Translations under genes and position numbers: made by a program | Source of the DNA: Pelosinus fermentans JBW45 | Lineage (GTDB): Bacteria > Bacillota > Negativicutes > DSM-13327 | NCBI RefSeq assembly: GCF_000271665.2 | Contig: NZ_CP010978.1 | Coordinates: 2,882,501-2,946,500 of the forward strand | Length of the DNA: 64,000 nucleotides | Direction of reading: 5' to 3' | Notes under the pieces: model-generated | The model's input: the letters and a program-made list of their open reading frames with translations, nothing else | The model's database searches: none | What the model was told of the DNA's origin: nothing | Part shown: one piece after another, positions 24,783-32,353 of the stretch | Layout of the letters: every line of letters starts with the position of its first letter | Position numbering within the stretch: position 1 is the stretch's first letter

Positions 24783-25181
24783 TCATATACCCATTCTCAT
24801 TTTAATCTGTTCTTTCAATTGGCCAAATTCACATACATATTCTTTGATAATTTTATTACATATTTCAATTGCTAATTGTTCATTGTAGATATGTGCAGTT
24901 GTGTTCCTATCACTTAACATTGCAAGCCACAATTCATCTTTTTCGATAAGTCCTGCGGAGAAAGCTTCACGAAGTACTGTTTTGGGAGAATTAAGACCTG
25001 TAAGTCCTTCCTCCTCAAAAATAGCTTTCAATGCTTTCCAAGCAAGCTCAAAGGTGAATTCAAAACGTTGAATTAATCCATCCCGTAACAAATCATTTGT
25101 CTGGTCAAATTTCATAATTCCATCATTTAGTCTGTTCAATGCATTCTTGTAGTTTTCAAATTTTTGCTTATAATCGCTCAT
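24783..25181 (-). CDS. HepT-type HEPN ribonuclease toxin (nucleotidyltransferase substrate-binding family, HI0074)
   Basis: 132 residues, all helical. The HEPN active motif reads DRNTTAHIY: Arg92-x4-His97 with Tyr99 one residue after the His, the Rx4HxY form. In characterised MntA/HepT pairs that Tyr is adenylylated by the antitoxin to silence RNA cleavage. Start at ATG 25181 is usual for the family (MSDYKQKFENY). An upstream ATG at 25193 has the better AAGGTG spacing and cannot be excluded. It overlaps the antitoxin gene by 14 bases, so the two are coupled. Catalytic residues are intact. Confidence 0.82.
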   Translation of the reverse strand: MSDYKQKFENYKNALNRLNDGIMKFDQTNDLLRDGLIQRFEFTFELAWKALKAIFEEEGLTGLNSPKTVLREAFSAGLIEKDELWLAMLSDRNTTAHIYNEQLAIEICNKIIKEYVCEFGQLKEQIKMRMGI

Positions 25182-25467
25182 ATATAACCACACCTTCTTT
25201 TTTTATATTTTCTAATAATTTTATATCGGTATGATTATCTATAAATATTACATCTATTTTGAAAAGTGTTGCAAGATCGTCAATTTCACTGGAGAAATAT
25301 CCTTTACTTTTAAATTCTGGCAAAGGGTACACTGCAAGATCAATATCGCTAGTTGACTTGTTGTCACCTCTTGCTCGAGAGCCAAAAAGAACAATTCGTT
25401 TGATTGCATACTCTCTGCCGATAGCTTGTATGGAATGAATGAGTGTATCATTCAGTGCACAATCCAT
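25168..25467 (-). CDS. MNT-family minimal nucleotidyltransferase antitoxin (MntA-type)
   Basis: 99 residues. The polymerase-beta-like signature GSRARGDNKSTSDIDLAV gives Gly29-Ser30 and the metal carboxylates Asp41 and Asp43. The third carboxylate is Asp72 in KIDVIFID. In the MNT-HEPN system this enzyme transfers AMP to a tyrosine of the HEPN toxin and so neutralises it. The gene precedes and overlaps the toxin gene, the standard order. Upstream 25468-25670 carries the promoter and a scrap of another gene. Confidence 0.82.
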   Translation of the reverse strand: MDCALNDTLIHSIQAIGREYAIKRIVLFGSRARGDNKSTSDIDLAVYPLPEFKSKGYFSSEIDDLATLFKIDVIFIDNHTDIKLLENIKKEGVVIYERL

Positions 25468-25670
25468 TTATACGCCCTTCTCTCTCACTAAACCTTATTT
25501 TCACTATATTGTTGCCAATAAAACTTTATTAAAAACATCGATCAACGAATATTTCTTTGTTCAATAGTATATCATATAATCTTATGAAATTCATTACAGC
25601 TTATCCCCAGCCTGTAGAAGCTTCCATAGCTTCCGATAAACAGTAATTCGTACAAACCCATAGTATTTTA

Positions 25671-25757
25671 CATTCAACTTCGTTCATTGATTTTCCTTGT
25701 TTTATATTGTTTAACCAAAAATACAACGCCTGTTTTTTTAGAGAGCGTTGTATTTCT
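25671..25757 (-). repeat. Terminator-plus-start interspersed repeat, copy 4
   Basis: An AAAATACAACGC...GCGTTGTATTT hairpin (about 25718-25754) closely follows the stop of the protease-nuclease gene. On the minus strand comes TATAAAACAAGGAAAATCA, then ATG AAC GAA GTT GAA, as in copy 3. The continuing 28-codon frame runs into a fragment (25617-25646) nearly identical to part of the C-GCAxxG-C-C gene. Confidence 0.75.
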
Positions 25758-25774
25758 GACAATATTGATCTTAA

Positions 25775-27595
25775 TCAGATTCTAATATCTGAAGGAGTGT
25801 TGATAACATTAACGATTGCGGATTCAGTATCATCAGCAACCTCTGTAATACTCCTAAGAGGATCATGGTTCCGTAAATCACCAAAGTCAAGTCCCGTTAA
25901 AATTTCGATGTTACTGACAGCTACTTGGTACGTTTTGTAACTGCCAAATGCAAATTCCAAGTCTCTAATAAGGTTCTTTTGGGTTTGCAAATAGGCTGTT
26001 GCTGACAGATTGCCATCTTCTTTAACCATTACCACTATTTTCCAAAACTCGGCGGGAATTTTAACACCACGATATAGCATATCGTCCGTACGAAAGACCG
26101 GTCCAGTGAACACGGTCACTTTAAGATCAAAAGTCTCAGCGTTTTTTAAAATATAGTTTTCTAAATCTAGCCATGTGAGTTGATTAAAGTTTTTATGTTG
26201 GGGAGAGCAATTCGTAAAATGGAAAGTATCTTCGTTGGCTTTTTTGGCAAGCTTTCCCCATATTGGATCCAGTCTACGGACAAGATGCCCCCGATCAATA
26301 TCATTGTTGTCATACAATTCAGGACCACATTGGTATTTGCGGTCAATACGAGGATCAAAGTACCATTTCTTTGGACGCTGAATATTAATGAGCTGTTGTC
26401 CATTAATATTTACTGCTGTATAATACGCTAAGCGACGCGATTTACTCATAACAATCGAAAAATGGGTATAATCTAGTACTGTTGTACCATTCTTTAGCAG
26501 GGCAATATCCTGCTTTAGATCAGATCGCAACTCAGGGAGAGGTACTGCATAATGGTTGCCGAGAAAGGCAGTGTTATAACCAGTTGATCTTTCATACCAG
26601 TCAATAGCTAAGTTCCCTATTATCATCTGACTTCTTTCAATGTACGGCAACCCAGAACTAGCAAAGAGACTATCCAGTAGTACTTGCTGCTCTTCATGTA
26701 GTGTGGGTCGCAGCAGGGTAATACACTCCATAATACTACTGATACGAATGCCTTCATTAGCAATGTATTTGGTACTGTCATCGGGGTCAGGAACGCCTGT
26801 ATGATGAAGAGCAATGGTCACCCACTCATCATTAAACACCGGAGAACCCGACGAACCTGGCATAGTGTCTGTTGTATAGTTGATAAAGTCGTCAAATATA
26901 TCGGTGATTCTATTCTCTCTAATCGCAACTACTTTGGGTGCTCCTGAAGGATGCTGGATACTCGAGACATATTCACCTAAGAGTGCTTTTCCTGATTCTA
27001 TGTACAGTGGTAAGAATCCAAATTCGCTTAATTTCGTTCCGTCAGCAGAGTCAGTCTCTAATGCGACTAATGTGAAATCAAGTTTCACATCCGTTATAAA
27101 CAAACGTTCCGGTACAAAACGGAAGCTTTTGATTTGACGCGGCATTAAGTTGAGATCAACCTCGCAGTTAAATTGGGCGAGGCTAGAACGTGCTACGCTT
27201 GCGCTGTCTAAGACGTGCTGATTGGTAAGCAGCAAAGAAGGCGCAACGAGAAATCCTGTACCATGCCCGAGTACCCTACCGATAGAATCACGTATTTCAA
27301 TTCTACACACGGACTTACCAGCTTTCAACCCCGCTTCCAGATACGAAATGGGAAATAGGTCACTTTCACCGATGATCCGCTTCATAGACAAGCCATCTCG
27401 AGGATTGATGAGTGTTTTACGAATCGCAACTCGGTAAGATGTATCTACCTCGAGAGGGCTTTGGGTTGAAAGTTTACTAGCAATATGCTCTCGTTCACTC
27501 CTTCGATCGATGTAGCGTTTCAGTGAATTTTGCTCTTGCCTATCTACAAGGCTCTTATTCAATCTAGGAAAATCTTGATATGATATAACTGACAA
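25775..27595 (-). CDS. Trypsin-like protease fused to a DNA/RNA non-specific endonuclease
   Basis: 606 residues. After ~95 unassigned residues comes a trypsin-like serine protease: His127 (LLLTNQHVLD), Asp173 (VKLDFTLVALE), Ser249 (DTMPGSSGSPVF), the full triad. From ~345 to 580 lies a beta-beta-alpha-metal NUC endonuclease: NDIDRGHLVRR (catalytic His437), FTNCSPQHKNFNQLTWLDLE (metal Asn471). There is no signal peptide, so both act in the cytosol. Such protease-nuclease fusions occur as effectors in defence or self-killing contexts; proteolysis could unleash the nuclease. It stands alone between a toxin-antitoxin pair and a zinc-ribbon gene, and ends at a repeat hairpin. No cognate inhibitor is adjacent. 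Confidence 0.85.
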   Translation of the reverse strand: MSVISYQDFPRLNKSLVDRQEQNSLKRYIDRRSEREHIASKLSTQSPLEVDTSYRVAIRKTLINPRDGLSMKRIIGESDLFPISYLEAGLKAGKSVCRIEIRDSIGRVLGHGTGFLVAPSLLLTNQHVLDSASVARSSLAQFNCEVDLNLMPRQIKSFRFVPERLFITDVKLDFTLVALETDSADGTKLSEFGFLPLYIESGKALLGEYVSSIQHPSGAPKVVAIRENRITDIFDDFINYTTDTMPGSSGSPVFNDEWVTIALHHTGVPDPDDSTKYIANEGIRISSIMECITLLRPTLHEEQQVLLDSLFASSGLPYIERSQMIIGNLAIDWYERSTGYNTAFLGNHYAVPLPELRSDLKQDIALLKNGTTVLDYTHFSIVMSKSRRLAYYTAVNINGQQLINIQRPKKWYFDPRIDRKYQCGPELYDNNDIDRGHLVRRLDPIWGKLAKKANEDTFHFTNCSPQHKNFNQLTWLDLENYILKNAETFDLKVTVFTGPVFRTDDMLYRGVKIPAEFWKIVVMVKEDGNLSATAYLQTQKNLIRDLEFAFGSYKTYQVAVSNIEILTGLDFGDLRNHDPLRSITEVADDTESAIVNVINTPSDIRI

Positions 27596-27733
27596 TGGTT
27601 AGACCTCCTTTCAACTGCCAAAAATAAAGGAACAGGTTTAATAATATATTAGAAAATTAAAGAGATAATGAATTTTTTCTTCGAGGAAATACATATATTT
27701 ATTCCCATATTTTAGCATTTGTCATGGTAAGAT

Positions 27734-27780
27734 AAAACTCCTGCTAAATGAATCACAAATTTAACAGTAACAGGAGTTTT
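27734..27780. terminator. Stem-loop AAAACTCCTG/CAGGAGTTTT
   Basis: A 10-bp stem (27734-27743 with 27771-27780) around a 27-nt loop, with A and T flanks. First of three hairpins in the 378-bp gap 27596-27972, which otherwise holds only the promoter of the protease-nuclease gene. Confidence 0.55.
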
Positions 27781-27830
27781 GTTGATTTAATAATCGAATG
27801 CAATGGCTACTAAAGAAAATATTATAGTTA

Positions 27831-27864
27831 AAAAACTACTCACATTATATGGTGAGTAGTTTTT
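27831..27864. terminator. Stem-loop AAAAACTACTCAC/GTGAGTAGTTTTT
   Basis: Perfect 13-bp stem (27831-27843 with 27852-27864), loop of 8, with T-runs on both outer sides. A strong bidirectional terminator with no obvious gene of its own just upstream, possibly left from a lost gene. Confidence 0.7.
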
Positions 27865-27918
27865 TTGGATTGCATATCAAACCGTCTGTTTGCTCCATTT
27901 GCTATATTTTTCATCAGC

Positions 27919-27950
27919 TAAAAAAACTGCCTACCATGAGGTAGACAGTT
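27919..27950 (-). terminator. Terminator of the zinc-ribbon gene
   Basis: AACTGCCTACC (27925-27935) pairs with GGTAGACAGTT (27940-27950), one mismatch. On the minus strand it ends in a run of T, 22 nt after the stop. Confidence 0.8.
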
Positions 27951-27972
27951 AAATCAAAGATCGGTTACTTCG

Positions 27973-28272
27973 TTATCGATGGTTGATTTTGCTAAAACAG
28001 TCTCTGCAGTACACTGGACGATCTCCGCTTGGGCGAAAAGGTACTTGAGTGGTTATACCGCACTCTGCACAAATAGCCTCATGCATTTCACGTTGTTGAT
28101 AGTTATTACCTCGACCGCCGCTATTATGGGCTTGTTTGCGGGCAGCTCTGCATTCAGGGCAGCGTCCAGGTTCGTTAGTAAACCCTTTTTCGGCAAAGAA
28201 ATCTTGTTCTGATGCTGAAAAAACAAATTGAACACCACAATCCTTGCATGTTAATGTTTTGTCTTGATTCAT
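27973..28272 (-). CDS. Zinc-ribbon protein of the CxxC-x17-CxxC type
   Basis: 99 residues from the ATG at 28272, eight bases after AGGAGG (the 33-nt longer frame is rejected). It has two zinc ribbons: CKDCGVQFVF...GRCPEC, and ICAECG plus 17 residues to YCRDCF, the CxxC-x17-CxxC module common in Firmicutes and candidate-phylum genomes. It probably binds nucleic acid or acts as a structural metal protein; no reaction is known. It has its own terminator. Confidence 0.75.
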   Translation of the reverse strand: MNQDKTLTCKDCGVQFVFSASEQDFFAEKGFTNEPGRCPECRAARKQAHNSGGRGNNYQQREMHEAICAECGITTQVPFRPSGDRPVYCRDCFSKINHR

Positions 28273-28381
28273 ATTATTAGCCTCCTCGAACATATAAGAA
28301 AGCAACGAGCTACTATGTAATAAGGACCATAATGATTGATATAAAGATTATAATCGAAATCTAATTACTCATTGCTTCCCT

Positions 28382-28424
28382 TGTAAATAACAACATTTCT
28401 GGAATAAGAATGTTATTATTTACA
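28382..28424. terminator. Stem-loop TGTAAATAACAACATT/AATGTTATTATTTACA
   Basis: A 16-bp stem with one mismatch, 28382-28397 with 28409-28424. It lies between the end of the GNAT gene and the zinc-ribbon promoter and probably terminates the GNAT gene (minus). Confidence 0.6.
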
Positions 28425-28477
28425 GTGTAGTACTAATTTTTTTTCATGTCAAGCCTGAGCTAAAAGAGAAATACTTT

Positions 28478-29371
28478 TTACGCATGAGACAAAATGGGAA
28501 ACCGTATCTTATTATCACTGAATATTTTCATATCATTTCCCTTGACAAAAAGCGTTGTATCTTCTTCTTTCAGTAATTCAATGTTATACGAAGTATCATT
28601 GCAAGGAGAAAATCCTAAAATAACCTTTTGAACATTTTCTGTCAACATTATATTCACTACCTCTTCAAGAACATCTTGTCTTCCAAAAACATCATGTATA
28701 CATAGAATATTTTCATCATACTCCGCCACAGCAACAGTGTCTATCTCTTCAATGTAATATACATGATTCTTCATAAAAGAAGTTAGATAAAACATAATCA
28801 GGGAGGCATTGCTTTGCATTGCTATCTTTGAAAGGGAAGCCGCTTGCAGAGCTTTTGCAAAAACCAATTGTCTATTTTTATCTACAGACATATCTAATGG
28901 AATTACATTGAAAGAATGCTTTATATAAGTTGCTTGTTTATAATACTGATATTCATTTATCGGACTGAATCCGAACTTTGGGTAAAAATCAATAACGCTG
29001 TCATTTGCGAACAAATAGATCAAATCACAATTTTCTTCCCATTGGTCAATGATTTTTTCCATTAAAAAACGGCTTAAGCCTTGATTTCTATATCTTTGAT
29101 CAGTCATTACCGTACCGATTTGAATATATCGCTTATTTTTTTCTAACACACTAAAATTGATTATGCTAATTGAAACATTGGCGACGAGCATTTCACCATC
29201 TAAAACAGAATGGGGAATATAACTGTTTCCCCAATAACCATCTTGATACCATTGCTCAAAATCAAATCCATATGTTTGTTTTGTCAATCGATTAAAACCA
29301 CCCCTTAATACATCATTATCTTTATAATCTGAAGCATAAGTATAATTTTTCTCATTGATTGTGTATTTCAT
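28478..29371 (-). CDS. GNAT-family N-acetyltransferase
   Basis: About 297 residues. The N-terminal half is a GNAT fold: QIGTVMTDQRYRNQGLSRFLMEKIIDQW is the acetyl-CoA pyrophosphate-binding motif A (Q/RxxGxG/A in the form RNQGLS). It is followed by LIYLFANDSVIDFYPKFGFSPINEY (motif B). The C-terminal ~120 residues resemble a second, GNAT-like lobe without a clear motif, as in Eis-like two-domain members. The substrate is unknown. Of two neighbouring ATGs I take the second (29371), four bases after GAGGTG. It is monocistronic and lies next to a broken Nudix gene. Confidence 0.78.
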   Translation of the reverse strand: MKYTINEKNYTYASDYKDNDVLRGGFNRLTKQTYGFDFEQWYQDGYWGNSYIPHSVLDGEMLVANVSISIINFSVLEKNKRYIQIGTVMTDQRYRNQGLSRFLMEKIIDQWEENCDLIYLFANDSVIDFYPKFGFSPINEYQYYKQATYIKHSFNVIPLDMSVDKNRQLVFAKALQAASLSKIAMQSNASLIMFYLTSFMKNHVYYIEEIDTVAVAEYDENILCIHDVFGRQDVLEEVVNIMLTENVQKVILGFSPCNDTSYNIELLKEEDTTLFVKGNDMKIFSDNKIRFPILSHA

Positions 29372-29406
29372 CATTCACCTCAAAAATAAAATTCTTTCCA
29401 GTGCTA

Positions 29407-29793
29407 TCAAGGAAAGAGTTCTCTCCATTTCTCTACAATTGGAATATCGGCTGGGGCAAATTTATAATTCAATATGGTTTATTTATCAACCCAGGTAATT
29501 TCATCATGTACGGTTGGATGTAACGAATGACCATTCCAATTTACCCAATAAGCTAACAACTGAATCGTTCCCCGTTCATATTCGTAGATACTCTCGGCAA
29601 AGAAAGTACCAACTTCTACATCAATTTGAAATTCTTCCTGCATTTCACGCTGTAAGCACTCCTCAGGAGTTTCGCCTTCTTCGATTTTCCCTCCAGGAAA
29701 TTCCCAAAGATTTGCCAAAGGATCTGGGGCACCTCGCTTTGCTATTAAACACAATCCGTCTTTTATTAACAATGCAGCAGTTACAGTTCTCAT
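29407..29793 (-). pseudogene. MutT-like Nudix hydrolase interrupted by an in-frame stop
   Basis: From ATG 29793 the protein reads 104 residues with an intact Nudix box GGKIEEGETPEECLQREMQEEF. It ends at TAA (29479-29481) after HDEITWVDK. Past that stop the same frame continues with NYKFAPADIPIVEKWRELFP to a TGA at 29407. This is exactly the C-terminus expected of an ~128-residue 8-oxo-dGTP/CTP pyrophosphohydrolase. A single nonsense change therefore removes ~24 residues. The shortened protein may still fold because the catalytic helix is complete. Call: recent pseudogene or truncated functional allele. Confidence 0.75.
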
Positions 29794-29821
29794 ATTTATA
29801 CTCCTATGCGTACTTAGGCTC

Positions 29822-30454
29822 CTAAATCGACTGCGAAATACTTAAAATTTCATGGGGTTTATGAACTATATAGTTTGGATGTTCGTTCTTCGCATTATCA
29901 ATCTGATCGTATCCCCAACTTACCCAAATCACCTTAACACCACTTTTTTTGCCCGCAATAATGTCTCTAACTTCGTCTCCAACATAAATCGCTTCGGAAT
30001 CTTTCAGTTTGTGCGTTTTTAAAAATCTTTTAATATCTTCATTCTTTCCAAACATATTGTTAGAACAAATAATTTCATTAATAAAGTCAATCTGATTATG
30101 CTTAAGACATTCTCTTATATTCTGCTCCGAATTTGTTGAGACAATTGCTAGCTGAAAGCCACAGGCATTTAATTCTTCCAATAATTCCTTAATTCCATCA
30201 AACAAAATAAGATCCTTTATGGAGTATTTATATAGTTTGTAAATGTCCAACGCTAGAAGTGGAAATTTATATAATTTAAAATCAAGAAATTTAGACCTTT
30301 CCGTAATAGATAGTCTTTTTATATGTGCAATATCCTTTTGCTCTATTTTCTTTGCTTCATACTTGCTTGCAAGCTGGTTATACACTTCGATAACGATATT
30401 CAGTGAATCTACCAAAGTACCATCAAAGTCAAATAGTACGTACCTTACCATCAC
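29822..30454 (-). CDS. HAD-superfamily hydrolase (phosphoglycolate phosphatase-like)
   Basis: 210 residues. Motif I is LFDFDGTLVDS, with a helical cap domain at ~20-85. Motif II is LAIVSTNSEQNIREC, then a motif III lysine region (FGKNEDIKRFL), and motif IV is AIYVGDEVRDIIAGKKSGVKVIWVSWG. It is a Gph/PpaX-type phosphatase with all catalytic acids present. The substrate is a small phosphometabolite or pyrophosphate, not determinable here. The GTG at 30454 is nine bases after AGGAGG; the next ATG at 30451 is the alternative. A separate transcription unit next to the Nudix gene. Confidence 0.8.
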   Translation of the reverse strand: MMVRYVLFDFDGTLVDSLNIVIEVYNQLASKYEAKKIEQKDIAHIKRLSITERSKFLDFKLYKFPLLALDIYKLYKYSIKDLILFDGIKELLEELNACGFQLAIVSTNSEQNIRECLKHNQIDFINEIICSNNMFGKNEDIKRFLKTHKLKDSEAIYVGDEVRDIIAGKKSGVKVIWVSWGYDQIDNAKNEHPNYIVHKPHEILSISQSI

Positions 30455-30610
30455 AATACGTATCCTCCTTTTAAATTGGTTGCCTAATTCATATTCACTA
30501 CTATATCAAATCAAAAGAGAAGATACTAATGATTTAATCTTCAGATTCCTAAACATTTGTGATCCTTACCCCTAATGCCATATCGTCTAGCATCGATCTA
30601 AAGTCGTTCA

Positions 30611-30856
30611 TCAACTGCCACATACCATTTGCAGAAGCACTTTTGGCTTTTCTAACTCATATACCTGCGGTTCAATTCGTTTTAATTCTTCTGGTACCCA
30701 TCCTTGTTCTTTGGCAAGTTCAGTCAATGCCTCATCCATGGTTTCTGCCACTACAACCGCAATTGCATCCGTATAGAAGTCTTGATGCACATTAGGTTCG
30801 TTGATCATACTCCAACTATGAAATTTTCGATTATGCCGCCATACAAATACTTTCAT
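30611..30856 (-). CDS. Small conserved-looking hypothetical protein (81 aa)
   Basis: 81 residues beginning KVFVWRHNRKFHSWSMINEPNVH, with a helical acidic middle (ETMDEALTELAKEQGWVPEELKRIEPQVYEL). It is preceded by GGAGGGGCGGC, a good ribosome site. No family is recognised; composition suggests a compact soluble alpha/beta protein. Its stop overlaps the ATG of a 20-codon frame (30549-30611, MNDFRSMLDDMALGV...), which could be a coupled micro-gene but is weak. A repeat of the terminator-plus-start family lies just upstream. Confidence 0.6.
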   Translation of the reverse strand: MKVFVWRHNRKFHSWSMINEPNVHQDFYTDAIAVVVAETMDEALTELAKEQGWVPEELKRIEPQVYELEKPKVLLQMVCGS

Positions 30857-30886
30857 GCCGCCCCTCCGATGCCAGTTTTATTTTCT

Positions 30887-30968
30887 ATTTCACCTTCTTT
30901 CACTGCTTTTCCTTGTTTTATATTATTTAGCCAAAAACTACAACGCCTATAGTAGAGCGAGTTATAGC
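30887..30968 (-). repeat. Terminator-plus-start interspersed repeat, copy 5 (degenerate)
   Basis: Shares the ribosome-site segment (minus strand AAGGAAAAGCAGTGAAAGAAG) and the AACAATATAAAAC-like linker with the other copies. The hairpin arm is damaged (CAACGC...GCGAG). Here the start is GTG and opens 16 codons that end at the start of the 81-aa gene. Confidence 0.6.
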
Positions 30969-30982
30969 CGACCTATAAAACA

Positions 30983-31022
30983 GAGAGAACGTCCCTGTCA
31001 AAATGACTAGGAACGCTCTCTC
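30983..31022. repeat. REP-like imperfect palindrome
   Basis: GAGAGAACGTCCCTGTC (30983-30999) and GACTAGGAACGCTCTCTC (31005-31022) form an imperfect hairpin. Both halves contain the GGGACGTTC/GGAACG core seen in the REP-like units near 14651 and 14888. Confidence 0.55.
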
Positions 31023-31119
31023 TTTCTTTGCGGTTAACTGGCGCAACATGCTAGAAAGTCAACGCTACAATTGCGGTGAAAGACAGCCATCCTGCAAACA
31101 GAGCTCCGGGGGCAAAAGG

Positions 31120-31290
31120 TCAGCTACTAGTTGTATGATTGTCCATTTCCACATTTGCAACTTCGTTTTGGCTATTGATTTCCTGCTGCTCAGCTGGCGC
31201 ATCCTCAGCCTCTGACTCAGCAGCCAATAACATCATTAATTCAGCTTCGGACACAGTGGAAAACATGCCAGAAATCAATTTTTCTCTCAT
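31120..31290 (-). CDS. Small acidic protein (56 aa)
   Basis: 56 residues from the ATG at 31290, eight bases after a perfect GGGAGG. Sequence starts MREKLISGMFSTVSEAELMM and continues LLAAESEAEDAPAEQQEINS before a polar tail; strongly acidic, helical, no transmembrane segment. It is not a shadow of another gene, and the ribosome site plus coding composition support it. Function unknown. Confidence 0.6.
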   Translation of the reverse strand: MREKLISGMFSTVSEAELMMLLAAESEAEDAPAEQQEINSQNEVANVEMDNHTTSS

Positions 31291-31414
31291 GCTTCAAACC
31301 TCCCTTGCTGTGCTTATGCTACCAGTTTACCGCATGATTAGTTATTGACCTGTGGCGAAATTCTTATGCACTGCATTTTCAGGAAATCGTATATCTAATT
31401 TTATAATTTCTTAA

Positions 31415-31984
31415 TTATAATCCATCCCACTTGGATAGGTCTTTTACGCCATAACGTTTTTCTGCCTTGTCAGATCGAGAAAGGATGTCAATAAAATATT
31501 TCATATCATTACTATCTCCCTTAATTTGCCTCCATTCACTTATAACCCAAGTTTCCCCTTCCCGTTCTAATCCGATATTGGATTGATAAGGAGCAATGTT
31601 GGTTCCTATCGTCCCAGGCTTTATAAATTCCGCAGAATACAATACTACCGCTCTCAGTTTTTCACCATCATAAGACACATTTTCAAATCCTTGCAGCGTA
31701 TAGCTCTTCACTGAGGCAAAATTAGCTAGTAATTGCTCATCGGACAGATGTCGTAAACCTGGGTTGATCTCTTTTATCGTCTTAGCATCTTTATTCGTTA
31801 TAGCTGTAAAAAAAGGTACCAATGCCCGAATCATTTCTCTTTCCTCAGCTGCAATGGCTGTCCCATCTTTAGCAATGAGCGGCTGGGAAGTAATTTGATA
31901 TGGGGCCTGCTGACTTGATACGCAGTTTATTGAAAAAAAGGTGACAAGTAAAAAAGTAATACATAACAAACATTTTTTTATCAT
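31415..31984 (-). CDS. Putative lipoprotein of unknown function
   Basis: 189 residues from the ATG at 31984 (GAGGAG eight bases before). The N-terminus MIKKCLLCITFLLVTFFSINC is a lipoprotein signal with Cys21 as the acylated residue (SINC lipobox). The mature region (~168 residues) contains ALVPFFTAITNKDAKTIKEINPGL and ends with RYGVKDLSKWDGL. It resembles NTF2-like/DUF-type secreted stress proteins in layout, but I cannot assign a family. It is anchored on the outer face of the cytoplasmic membrane or in the envelope of a diderm cell. Single gene. Confidence 0.7.
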   Translation of the reverse strand: MIKKCLLCITFLLVTFFSINCVSSQQAPYQITSQPLIAKDGTAIAAEEREMIRALVPFFTAITNKDAKTIKEINPGLRHLSDEQLLANFASVKSYTLQGFENVSYDGEKLRAVVLYSAEFIKPGTIGTNIAPYQSNIGLEREGETWVISEWRQIKGDSNDMKYFIDILSRSDKAEKRYGVKDLSKWDGL

Positions 31985-32014
31985 GATGACATCTCCTCGC
32001 ATCGTAGAGTTCAT

Positions 32015-32353
32015 AATCCCTTTTTATTCTTTTTCTATAAAATTCAACAAAAGGGAATCAATTCCTGCTATGTAAATCGAAGCATTTCTTATGATCGCCT
32101 ATTATAAATTAAAGGTTGAGGCAACAAACTGTCGCTTCTACCTTACTGTATTTTATATTCCCTTGTGTTTGCGATTGCCAGTCGATCCTAACCTTTTCTT
32201 GCACGCAAAAAAAGGAACTGAGGTTTTAAAACCGCTAGATCAGAATTTACCGCATTTGGAATTGGTTGCCAATCGTCATTATTTTGTCACATTTATATAC
32301 TATTCTAAAGATAGTATTTCAAGTAAATTCCAAAAGAAAGGAGTTTATCATAA
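32015..32353. other. Intergenic region between lipoprotein and 91-aa genes
   Basis: About 340 bp between divergent genes. An open frame on the plus strand (32091-32432) has no ribosome site and odd composition and is not accepted. Promoters for both flanking genes must be here; I see no defensible motif. Confidence 0.4.

Noticed and set aside
27734-27950. Repeated hairpins considered as a CRISPR-like or repeat array
   Set aside because: The three stem-loops differ in sequence and spacing and each looks like an ordinary terminator.
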